From Agromyces larvae (GTDB lineage Bacteria; Actinomycetota; Actinomycetes; Actinomycetales; Microbacteriaceae), in the NCBI RefSeq assembly GCF_022811705.1, contig NZ_CP094528.1:806001-870000 (forward strand): a DNA stretch of 64,000 nucleotides, written 5' to 3'. Position numbers and translations under genes: made by a program. The number at the start of each line of letters is the position of its first letter. The first letter of the stretch is position 1. Positions 57,344 to 64,000 of the stretch are shown here, in pieces. A model generated the notes under the pieces. It made no database searches, was not told the origin of the DNA, and saw nothing but the letters and a program-made list of their open reading frames with translations.

Positions 57344-58261
57344 GTGGATCCCGACCTGACCGACCTGGGCGAGCAGATCGCGCTCGACCCGCAGCAGTTC
57401 ATCGGGATCCCGCTCGCGCTGATCGGCGCGGTCTTCCTGTCGCTCGGGGCGCAGTTCCAGCACCGCGGCGTGGTGAAGGTCGAGTCGCACACCACCGACA
57501 CCCTCGGCAAGGGGCTCAACGTCAAGCAGCTCATGCTGCTGCTCGCCCGCCCGTCGTGGGTCATCGGCACCCTCATGCTCGGGCTCGCGATCGTCTTCCA
57601 GCTCACCAGCCTCTACTTCGCGCCGCTCATCGTGGTGCAGCCGCTCGGCGCGATCGCGCTCGTGATCACGTCGATCGTCAACTCGAAGGTGAACCACGTG
57701 CAGCTGAACCGCACGTCGATCACCGCGATCGTGATGTGCGTCGCCGGCGTGTTCCTGTTCGTCGGCGTCGCGGCCTTCACCGCGGTCGACAAACCGGTGA
57801 CCGAGCGGCAGCTCGCCGTCATCCTCATCGTGCTCGCCGTCGTGCTCGTGCTCGCGGGGCTCGCGTTCGCATTCTTCCGGCGGAGCATCCGGGCCATCTT
57901 CTACGTGCTCCTCGCCGGCGTGCTCTACGGGTTCGTGGCCACCCTCGCGAAGGTGATCATCGGGCGCATCCAGCAGGGCGAGTTCGAGTGGCTGACGCTG
58001 CTCTGCGTAATCGCGCTGCTCGCGGCGACCGCGCTCGGCGCGTACTTCGTGCAGAACGCCTACGCGTCGGGGCCGCCCGACCTCGTGATCGCCGGCCTGA
58101 CCGTGGTCGACCCGCTGGTCGCGGTCGTGATCGGCATCGTCGTGCTGGGCGAGGCATCCCAGGCGCCGCCGTGGGCGATGGTCGTCTTCGCCGTCACCGG
58201 GGTGGTCGCCGTGTGGGGCGTGTTCCTGCTCGCCCGGAGCCATCCGCAGACGCGGCTCTGA
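57344..58261 (+). CDS. DMT superfamily transporter
   Basis: Ten-helix membrane transporter of 305 aa. The layout is two repeats of EamA-like helices: IPLALIGAVFLSLGAQFQHRG, LYFAPLIVVQPLGAIALVIT, and near the end GLTVVDPLVAVVIGIVVLGE. The first repeat resembles the NIPA-like magnesium-transporter branch of the superfamily, but the substrate is unproven. GTG start at 57344 with a -10 close by. Confidence 0.85.
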   Translation: MDPDLTDLGEQIALDPQQFIGIPLALIGAVFLSLGAQFQHRGVVKVESHTTDTLGKGLNVKQLMLLLARPSWVIGTLMLGLAIVFQLTSLYFAPLIVVQPLGAIALVITSIVNSKVNHVQLNRTSITAIVMCVAGVFLFVGVAAFTAVDKPVTERQLAVILIVLAVVLVLAGLAFAFFRRSIRAIFYVLLAGVLYGFVATLAKVIIGRIQQGEFEWLTLLCVIALLAATALGAYFVQNAYASGPPDLVIAGLTVVDPLVAVVIGIVVLGEASQAPPWAMVVFAVTGVVAVWGVFLLARSHPQTRL

Positions 58262-58410
58262 GGCATCCGCAGACCGTCGCAGCGAGCGCGCCGCATCGCC
58301 GGTGCCGCCGCCCCGTAAGCTAGGGTCGGATGTGGCCGCGCCCCCTGAGTCGCGCGCGAGCCCCCCAGATCCGGGCCCGATTCCCGGCAGAAGTGTGAGG
58401 ATCCCGACAC

Positions 58411-59664
58411 GTGTCTGACACCCCCGGTGCGTCATCCGAGGACAATGACCAGCCCGTTTCCGAGCGACCCCTGCGCATCCTGATCGGCGCCGACACCTTC
58501 GCGCCCGACGTGAACGGCGCCGCGCGCTTCGCCGAGCGCCTCGCCGCCGGCATGGTCGCACGCGGGCACGAAGTGCACGTCATGGCCCCCGCAGCCAGCC
58601 GCAAGCACGGCACCTGGACCGAGATCCACGAGGGCCAGGAGATCACCGCACACCGCCTGCTCAGCTGGCGCTGGTACCCCCACGACTGGCTGCGTTTCGC
58701 GCTTCCGTGGCGCATCAAGCAGAACAGCGCGCGCGTCATCGATGCCGTCAAGCCCGACGTCGTGCACTTCCAGTCGCACATCGTGGTGGGCCGCGGTCTG
58801 TCGATCGAGGCGCAGAAGCGGGGCATCCGCATCATCGGAACCAACCACTTCATGCCCGAGAACATGCTCGAGTTCACGCTCATCCCGAAGGCCTGGCAGG
58901 AGTGGGCGGTCGGACTCGCGTGGAAGGCGGCGCGGCGGACCTTCGGCCGCGCCGAGTCGGTCACCACCCCGACCAAACGCGCCGCGCAGTTCCTCGAGAA
59001 GTCGACCGGGCTCACCGGCGTGCACGCCATCTCGTGCGGCATCGACGCGCAACGGTACTCGCCGAACTGGCAGCCGCGCACCGAGAACCGCATCCTCTTC
59101 GTCGGCCGCGTGACCGGCGAGAAGCAGATCGACGTGCTGCTGCACGCCGTCACCCGGCTGCCCGAAGAACTCGACGCGAAGGTCGAGATCGTCGGCGGCG
59201 GCGACCAGCTGCGGAACCTGCAGCACCTCGCACACGAGCTCGGCCTCGCCGACCGCGTGACCTTCACCGGCTACGTGACCGACGAAGAGCTGCGCGACGC
59301 CTACCACCGGGCATCCGTGCTCGCGATGCCCTCGATCGCCGAACTGCAGAGCATCGTGACGATGGAGGCGATGGCATCGGCGCTGCCGATCGTCGCGGCC
59401 GACGCCATGGCGCTGCCGCACCTCGTGCACGACGGCGAAAACGGCTACCTGTTCGAGCCGAGCGACCCCGATGACCTCGCCGCCAAGCTGCGCACCGTGC
59501 TCGAGGCGTCGCCCGAGCAGTACCGGGCGCTCAAAGAGGGGTCGATCCGCCTCATCGCCGCGCACGACATCAACCGCACCCTCTCGACCTTCGAGAGCCT
59601 GTACCGTGGCAAGCCCGTGACCGACCCCGTCACCGACGCGGCGCCGGCATCGCTGCCCGAGTGA
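58411..59664 (+). CDS. Glycosyltransferase family 4
   Basis: Cytosolic GT-B glycosyltransferase of 417 aa. N-terminal domain has TFAPDVNGAARFAERLA and HEVHVMAP; C-terminal donor domain has LFVGRVTGEKQIDVLL, VEIVGGGDQLRNL and the EX7E-type stretch AMPSIAELQSIVTMEAMASALP. Relatives make glycolipids such as phosphatidylinositol mannosides or galactosyl diacylglycerols; the exact sugar and acceptor cannot be read. The leader after TAGGGT at 58321-58326 is about 80 nt long. Confidence 0.9.
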   Translation: MSDTPGASSEDNDQPVSERPLRILIGADTFAPDVNGAARFAERLAAGMVARGHEVHVMAPAASRKHGTWTEIHEGQEITAHRLLSWRWYPHDWLRFALPWRIKQNSARVIDAVKPDVVHFQSHIVVGRGLSIEAQKRGIRIIGTNHFMPENMLEFTLIPKAWQEWAVGLAWKAARRTFGRAESVTTPTKRAAQFLEKSTGLTGVHAISCGIDAQRYSPNWQPRTENRILFVGRVTGEKQIDVLLHAVTRLPEELDAKVEIVGGGDQLRNLQHLAHELGLADRVTFTGYVTDEELRDAYHRASVLAMPSIAELQSIVTMEAMASALPIVAADAMALPHLVHDGENGYLFEPSDPDDLAAKLRTVLEASPEQYRALKEGSIRLIAAHDINRTLSTFESLYRGKPVTDPVTDAAPASLPE

Positions 59665-59682
59665 ACCGCTGAGGCGCAGCCG

Positions 59683-59988
59683 ATGAGCCGCGACCAGCAC
59701 GGACCCGAAGCACCGCTGGTGTCCGCACTCGCGATCAACGTCGCCGTGCCCGAGCCGCTGCAATGGACCGACACCAGACGCGGCGAAGAGTACGTGCTGC
59801 AGTCGATCACCGTGCGTCTGCTTCCCGATGGCACACTCGCTGCGAAGGCGTATGGCCGGCCCGTCGCCGGCGGACGTGGGGGATACGTGTCGTTCGCGGT
59901 GCCTTCACGTCCAGAGCTCGCCTCGTTGATCAGCGAGGCGGCGTCGTTCGCCGCGACGCGGTGGGGCGCGCATCGCGGACTCGGGTGA
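59683..59988 (+). CDS. Hypothetical protein, 101 aa
   Basis: Small soluble protein, no domain recognised. N-terminal half has SALAINVAVPEPLQWTD; the C-terminal half is a short beta-strand and helix (GGYVSFAVPSRPELASLI). It starts 18 bp after the glycosyltransferase and shares its direction. GC and codon use match its neighbours. Confidence 0.65.
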   Translation: MSRDQHGPEAPLVSALAINVAVPEPLQWTDTRRGEEYVLQSITVRLLPDGTLAAKAYGRPVAGGRGGYVSFAVPSRPELASLISEAASFAATRWGAHRGLG

Positions 59989-60067
59989 CGCAGCCGGTAT
60001 CGTAGTGAGCCGGCGGCGGGCTCGTCGCCGATCGCCCGGATCGCTCGCCTCGAGCAGTCCTCGGCGA

Positions 60068-60114
60068 GGGGCGGTAGCTCAGCCGGTCAGAGCAGTGGAC
60101 TCATAATCCGCTGC
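60068..60114 (+). pseudogene. 5' half of a CAU-anticodon tRNA gene
   Basis: Acceptor-like GGGGCGG, TA, D-arm GCTC...GAGC, and a complete anticodon stem-loop (GTGGA-CTCATAA-TCCGC, anticodon 60102-60104) are present. The sequence then departs: there is no variable loop, T-arm or matching 3' acceptor strand. This is a truncated tRNA, presumably cut by insertion or deletion. It shares GACTCATAATC with the intact tRNA 267 bp later. Confidence 0.8.
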
Positions 60115-60334
60115 TGTCTACCGATCTGTCAAGCCAATAAAGGCATCGCGGGGGTAGGGGTACCAATGGGGGTACCAACCGCTGAAGGCCGTGTGCAGTG
60201 AAGGCGGGCGGCGGAAGGCATGGATCCGTGCTCGGGTACCCAATCCGAGTCGCCGGGGTACCAACCCGTGCGTCGCTCTCGCGTTAGCGCGTGGCGCTGG
60301 GGTACCGAGTGCAGCCGGTACCCTTTCCATCTGT
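60115..60334. repeat. Segment with six GGTACC sites between the tRNA half and the intact tRNA
   Basis: GGGGTACCAA occurs at 60157, 60169 and 60255 and close variants at 60234, 60299 and 60317, six GGTACC palindromes in 170 bp. Short direct repeats like these next to a tRNA are typical of attachment regions with integrase arm sites. No convincing gene is seen; a 70-codon minus-strand frame (60118-60330) may be a remnant of an integrase 3' end but is not supported. Confidence 0.55.
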
Positions 60335-60408
60335 GGGCCGGTAGCTCAGCTGGTTAGAGCAGGCGACTCATAATCGCTCGGTCGCGGGTTCAAGTCCCGC
60401 CCGGCCCA
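60335..60408 (+). tRNA. tRNA with CAT anticodon, probably tRNA-Ile2
   Basis: Full cloverleaf of 74 nt: acceptor GGGCCGG/CCGGCCC, D-arm AGCTC...GAGC, anticodon CAT at 60369-60371 in CTCATAA, T-arm CGGGTTCAAGTCCCG, discriminator A. The anticodon arm and flank (AGGCGACTCATAATCGCT) closely match the E. coli lysidine-modified tRNA-Ile2; elongator tRNA-Met is the alternative. The 3' end leads into the accessory region. Confidence 0.9.
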
Positions 60409-60413
60409 CGACG

Positions 60414-60450
60414 AAAGCGCCCCCTCCACACACGTGAGAGGGGGCGCTTT
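60414..60450. terminator. Bidirectional terminator after tRNA-Ile2
   Basis: AAAGCGCCCCCTC and GAGGGGGCGCTTT, a 13-bp stem with an 11-nt loop and A/T ends on both sides, between the tRNA and the convergent excisionase-like gene. Confidence 0.85.
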
Positions 60451-60464
60451 GCTGTGGCCGACGG

Positions 60465-60701
60465 TCAGGCGCGCGGCGCGGTAGGCAAGGTCCGCGCCCA
60501 TCGCTCGAGGTCCGCGTGGGTGATGACCTGCTTGGTCGCGATGTATCTGGGGTAGAGGTATCCGGCTCGGATCTCGCGGCGGAGCAGCGATTCGCTGACG
60601 CCGACCGCCTTGGCGGCGTCCTTCACGCTGTATGCGATCGGCGCCGGGGCGTGGGTGATGGTGAGGCTGGTGGGCAGGTCGGCGGCGGTGTCGGTGGTCA
60701 C
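60465..60701 (-). CDS. Excisionase-like / MerR-type helix-turn-helix protein
   Basis: A 78-aa DNA-binding protein with an HTH_17-type domain: YSVKDAAKAVGVSESLLRRE, then IRAGYLYPRYIATKQVITHADLERW in part. Such proteins direct excision of integrated elements. GTG at 60701 has GGAG 8 nt upstream; longer in-frame starts exist but lack a site. Its position right beside a tRNA fits an integrative element, though no integrase is found in the window. Confidence 0.75.
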   Translation of the reverse strand: MTTDTAADLPTSLTITHAPAPIAYSVKDAAKAVGVSESLLRREIRAGYLYPRYIATKQVITHADLERWARTLPTAPRA

Positions 60702-60841
60702 AGGTGTCTCCGGAGGTACGGAGGGCACGCGCCCTCGAGTTCTCCTGTGCGTCGACTCGAAAATCGGCCGGAGGCGGCACTTCTCCACAGCTACACGCCG
60801 ACCCCGCCGGCGTACCTTACGATCACTCCGGGACGGGTGTG

Positions 60842-61219
60842 GTGACCAGATTCAGAGTCAGACCGGAAGCGCTCGCGTCGATCGCGGCGACGGTGGATAG
60901 TGCGTCGGATGGGATGCTGGGGGCGCCTGAGTCCGTCGGGCACGCGGCCGCCGGTCATCCGTCCGTTGCCTCAGCGGTCGAGGACTTCGTCCTTCGCGGC
61001 CTCGCCACGAGGTACGTACTCCGGGCCTCCGGGTCGGATCTTGCGTCCGAGGTGCACGCGGCCGCCTCGGCGTACCACGAGGAGGAGTACCGGACCGCCG
61101 CCGCCGCGGGTGCTGAGATCCACGGCGCGAGCGCTGCAGCTGCAGTGGCTGCCGCGGGTGTTGTGGGCGCGGCGTCGATAGTCCGCGCTGGCCGCCGAGG
61201 GAAGCGGCGTCGGAAGTGA
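60842..61219 (+). CDS. Putative type VII-type secretion partner (EspC/WXG-like)
   Basis: A 125-aa helical, Ala-rich protein with a hydrophobic stretch near the C-terminus (AAAVAAAGVVGAASIV) and a very basic tail (GRRGKRRRK). It overlaps the next gene (GTGA), which has a helical N-terminal domain of the type seen in T7SS substrates. A role as small helical partner of that toxin is inferred. GTG 60842 and GTG 60839 are both possible starts. Confidence 0.6.
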   Translation: MTRFRVRPEALASIAATVDSASDGMLGAPESVGHAAAGHPSVASAVEDFVLRGLATRYVLRASGSDLASEVHAAASAYHEEEYRTAAAAGAEIHGASAAAAVAAAGVVGAASIVRAGRRGKRRRK

Positions 61220-62478
61220 CCGCGGAGCTCGGGGGGACGTCAGACCCGAGGGACCTGATCCCTGGGAGCCCTGCCGATCTTCGGCAGACGGCGGACTCCT
61301 GGCATCGTGAGGCGATCGGATGTCAGGACACCAGCCTGATCCTGCGCGGGGTAACCACGAGCGGCGTCTGGGAAGGTGAGGCAGCCGACGCGTTCCACGA
61401 GCAGCTGCTCGATCAGATCCGCCGATGGGATACCGCCGGAGAGACCTACCTCGCTGGTGCCATCGCCCTCCGCGCCTACGCCGACGAGCTCGAGCGCGCC
61501 CAGCGAGAAGCCGGCCGCGCGATCGACCTGTACGAGCGAGGGGAGCGAGAGTCCGCGTTCGCGGACTCGCTTTTCCAGGCACAGTTGCAGAAGGCGGTCG
61601 CCGACGCACGTGCCACGCAGACGCTGCTGATCGAGCCGTACCGTACGGTCGACCCTGGCCAGCAGTACCGGGACTCGGCGCAGACGGTCCTCGACAGAGC
61701 CCGGCACGATGTCGAGGCCGCGGCGCAAGCGTTGACGGCCAGGCTCGGACGCGAGGGCGACGCGTTTGACACCGTCATCCGCGTCGCAGGTGTCATGACC
61801 ACACTGCTCGCGGCGATGATGATCGAGCAGCTCAGGAACACCGTCAACGACGTCGCGGCGGTGGGCAAGGTGCTTCTCGAGCACCCTGACCTGGTGCTCG
61901 GGCTCATCGGCGGAGTCGCAGGCTTCGTCGGCGGTGGGGCGATGATGGTCGGGGGTGGAGGCCTGACCTTGACCGGTGGTGGGGCCGTGGTCGGTGCTCC
62001 CGCGATCGGGGAGGGTCTCGCGATCGCAGGTACCGGAGCGGTGGTGGCCGGTGCAGCCGCGAGCGAGCTCGGCGGCTACATCGCATCCGCATCGCAGGTG
62101 GAGATCTGGCAGGCGACCGGACCGGACCGTGGAGACGGCCGCTCGGCGGACGGGAGATATGCCGGCGGGTCGAAGGCCTGGGAAGACTCCAAGGCGCTCG
62201 AGCAGGAAAAGCTCGACGAGCTGTCCGAGGATCTCGGCGTGGAGATCGAGCGGAGGCAGGTTGTCGCGCATGTAGACGGCGAGCCGCAGAGCGGTCGGAA
62301 ATACGATGGGCTCTTCGCCAACGGCGACGGTACCTATACCGGCGTCGAGATCAAAACAGGCAACGCGAAGTACGGCGGAACCCAGAAGGGCTTCGATCAA
62401 CTCGTGTCACCGGAGAACCCGGCGACGGCGATCTTGGACGGCACGGTCATCAAGATCGTGGGCGTCATTGTCCGGTGA
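61216..62478 (+). CDS. Putative polymorphic toxin with nuclease-like C-terminus
   Basis: A 420-aa modular protein. The N-terminal 180 residues are helical with GVWEGEAADAFHEQL, the W-x-G type signature of T7SS-exported proteins. The middle (about 185-290) has hydrophobic and Gly-rich segments (GGVAGFVGGGAMMVGGGGL). The C-terminal 75 residues have RKYDGLF (Asp364) and GVEIKTG (Glu378, Lys380), the spacing of PD-(D/E)xK nucleases. I infer a nuclease toxin delivered by a type VII-like system. The next gene is its likely immunity protein. Confidence 0.7.
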   Translation: MTAELGGTSDPRDLIPGSPADLRQTADSWHREAIGCQDTSLILRGVTTSGVWEGEAADAFHEQLLDQIRRWDTAGETYLAGAIALRAYADELERAQREAGRAIDLYERGERESAFADSLFQAQLQKAVADARATQTLLIEPYRTVDPGQQYRDSAQTVLDRARHDVEAAAQALTARLGREGDAFDTVIRVAGVMTTLLAAMMIEQLRNTVNDVAAVGKVLLEHPDLVLGLIGGVAGFVGGGAMMVGGGGLTLTGGGAVVGAPAIGEGLAIAGTGAVVAGAAASELGGYIASASQVEIWQATGPDRGDGRSADGRYAGGSKAWEDSKALEQEKLDELSEDLGVEIERRQVVAHVDGEPQSGRKYDGLFANGDGTYTGVEIKTGNAKYGGTQKGFDQLVSPENPATAILDGTVIKIVGVIVR

Positions 62479-62493
62479 GGGGTAGGAGGCGTT

Positions 62494-62964
62494 ATGGCGG
62501 TCGGTGACCGGGGTACCCACGTGGTGACGAGTAACGGCACGAGTAGAGGGGAACTGCTTGACTGGTTCCGCTCTTACAGGGAGCAGCTTCACCGGCACCT
62601 CTCGCTTCTCGACGGCAAGAAGCGGTTTGCGCTTGAGCTCGGCGCTCTCCCACGAGGGAAGAACTGGCTGGACCTCGGCGCCGACTACGCCCCGCCTGAG
62701 TACATCCAGTGCGCCGGCAGCGCAGACCGGATGGCGATTGAGGTGCGCGAGATCGGGCCTGACGGTGTCGCCCACCAGTACGCCATCGGACGTGGCGGTG
62801 ACCGGAGCGGCGATCCCTCCGAGACCATCCAGTATGCCGAGCACCAGGTGATGGTGTACCCCGATGAAGTCTTCGGCCTGCATGAGGCGACCGGACTTTT
62901 CTATGCCTACTTCCAGGACGGCACTATCCCGGCGTCGTACGCGCGTCGCGAGTTGAGCCTCTAG
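62494..62964 (+). CDS. Putative immunity protein
   Basis: A 156-aa soluble protein, 15 bp after the toxin gene, as cognate immunity genes usually are. It begins with a helix (ELLDWFRSYREQLHRHL) and continues with beta strands (RMAIEVREIGPDGVAHQYAIG). The end (YFQDGTIPASYARREL) is loosely like the Imm1 family, but this is uncertain. AGGAGG precedes the ATG. Codon use is less GC-biased than in the core genes, as in the toxin gene. Confidence 0.65.
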   Translation: MAVGDRGTHVVTSNGTSRGELLDWFRSYREQLHRHLSLLDGKKRFALELGALPRGKNWLDLGADYAPPEYIQCAGSADRMAIEVREIGPDGVAHQYAIGRGGDRSGDPSETIQYAEHQVMVYPDEVFGLHEATGLFYAYFQDGTIPASYARRELSL

Positions 62965-62968
62965 TCGC

Positions 62969-63676
62969 ATGGACGACGTGCTGGAGTACGCGACGGCGAC
63001 CTGCGATGTGTGCCTGCACCCGATGCAGGCGCGGGGACTGGGCGATCACGCCTGGTGGGCGTGCGAGACGTGCGGGATCGTGAGCGTCGCGGTAGGTCAG
63101 CCCTCATCCGCGGCCGCCGGCTCATCGTCCAGACCGTCCGCCGAGGTGGCGTCGTTCTCGATTCCGAAGTCGGCGAGCGTGCTGTGGGGGGTTGCGGGTG
63201 CTGCGTCGCAGGCGCGGATCGTGCAGGCGCATCATGCGGCGGTTGCGGAGGCGGTTGCGTTTCTCGAGCGGGAGGTTGCGGCGACGCGCACGGGCGCAAC
63301 GGCGGGCGACGGCGCGGTTGCGCAGGTCGGCGTAGCGGGGGTGATCGCGACCGCGTTCGATCATTTCGACAGTCGGGCGGGTGATCCGCATTTGCACACG
63401 CATGTCGTGATCAGCAACAAGGTGCAGACGGTGCTCGACGGCAGGTGGCGTTCGCTCGACGGACGGCCGGTGCATGCGGCGGTCGTTGCACTGTCGGAGC
63501 TGCATGAGGCGCTGTTCGCGGACGCGCTCACCCGCGCGCTCGGGCTGGGGTGGGAGGAGCGTGCGCGCGGGGCGGCGACCGCAATCCGGCGTGGGCGATC
63601 GCGGCGGTACCCGAGGAGCTGGTTACCGAGTTCTCGACGCGGGCGCGGCACATCGATGCCGAGACCGATCGGCTGA
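62969..63676 (+). pseudogene. Truncated MobF/TrwC relaxase fused to a small zinc-ribbon segment
   Basis: The first 45 codons encode a zinc-ribbon-like sequence (CDVC...CETC), then the frame enters the middle of a MobF relaxase: SFSIPKSASVLWGVAG, VAFLEREVAATRTGA and the metal-binding HLHTHVVISNKVQ near residue 140. The relaxase N-terminus with the catalytic tyrosines is missing. The frame loses similarity after LGLGWEERARGA, where a -1 shift occurs. The element was once mobilisable but this gene is dead. Confidence 0.8.
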
Positions 63677-64000
63677 TCGAGGCGTTCGTGCAGGCGCACG
63701 GTCACCGGCCCGGCAAGGCCACGATCATGAAGCTGCGCGCGCAGGCAACGCTTGCGACGCGGCCGCCGAAGGAGTTGCGGTCGCTCGCCGAGCTCACCGC
63801 CGCGTGGCGTGAGCGCGCAGCGCGGATCCTCGGGGTGGATGCGACCACCTGGGCAGGGCAGACGATCGAGCGCGCCACCCCATCACGGATGCTGCGGGCC
63901 GAAGACGTCCCGCTCTCTGAGGTCGAGCGGCTTGCGGCGAGCGTGGTCGCGACGGTGAGCGAGAAGCGCTCGACCTGGCGGCACTGGAATCTCGCCGCTG
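63577..64000 (+). pseudogene. MobF relaxase continuation in shifted frame, runs off the window
   Basis: From 63577 another phase reads DRNPAWAIAAVPEELV, RARHIDAETDRLIEAFV and KATIMKLRAQATLATRP without a stop to the window end. This continues the relaxase after the frameshift. Whether more of the gene (helicase part) remains lies outside the window. Confidence 0.75.

Noticed and set aside
60068..60114. A functional second tRNA-Met or tRNA-Ile
   Set aside because: No T-arm and no 3' acceptor strand follow the anticodon arm.
60118..60330. A 70-codon minus-strand frame between the tRNA half and the intact tRNA
   Set aside because: No recognisable domain and biased by the GGTACC repeats; at most an integrase 3' remnant.

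Overview
The window is a high-GC actinobacterial chromosome segment, most likely from the family Microbacteriaceae (Agromyces/Microbacterium-like). The evidence is the gene order leuS-comEA-comEC-holA-rpsT-lepA-hemW-hrcA-dnaJ-rsmE-phoH-ybeY-era-leuA-recO-uppS-dusB-dgt-dnaG, very high GC, frequent GTG and TTG starts and many start-stop overlaps. The family placement is an inference from content and order, not from a search.

Layout. (1) 1-12.4 kb: leuS, DNA-uptake genes comEA and comEC, holA, rpsT (minus strand), an alpha/beta hydrolase, lepA, a DUF1990 gene and hemW. (2) 12.5-16.8 kb, minus strand: a PadR-regulated operon of regulator, HAAS-type membrane protein, ABC ATPase and ABC-2 permease, then two DUF4870 membrane-protein genes. 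(3) 16.9-24.1 kb: a CIRCE-controlled hrcA-dnaJ unit running into rsmE, a HIT gene, phoH, ybeY, a CNNM/CorC gene and era. (4) 24.2-28.3 kb: a histidine kinase/response regulator pair beside a MacB-like ABC exporter. (5) 28.4-32.7 kb: leuA behind a leucine-rich leader peptide, a TRIC-like channel, recO and uppS. (6) 32.7-42.8 kb: an ABC1 kinase with a second PadR regulator, a DsbA-like oxidoreductase with a 42-aa companion, a probable Imm63 immunity protein, a YbaK deacylase, dusB, dgt, a 54-bp tandem repeat array, dnaG, and two lipoprotein genes of which one is frameshifted. (7) 42.9-52.5 kb: a secreted M6 metalloprotease facing a five-gene oligopeptide ABC transporter. (8) 52.6-55.4 kb: tRNA-Asn and a minus-strand cluster of a SipW-type signal peptidase with TasA-like substrates. 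(9) 55.6-60.0 kb: AzlCD-like exporter, peptide deformylase, a DMT-type transporter and a GT4 glycosyltransferase. (10) 60.0-64.0 kb: an accessory region at CAU-anticodon tRNA sequences. It holds a tRNA 5' half, a GGTACC-repeat segment, an intact tRNA, an excisionase-like gene, a secreted polymorphic-toxin cassette and a decayed MobF relaxase.

The most interesting signals are as follows. A REP-like palindromic repeat (CCCTTCGAC-NN-GCTCAGGG) forms a 54-bp array before dnaG and has also entered the reading frames of lepA and dusB. The right end carries a putative toxin/immunity pair on a decayed integrative element. The SipW/TasA-like cluster may encode a surface fibre. An 11-bp motif (TGGGAGAATCG) lies 4-6 nt before the starts of lepA, recO and dusB, which suggests short-leader or leaderless promoters.
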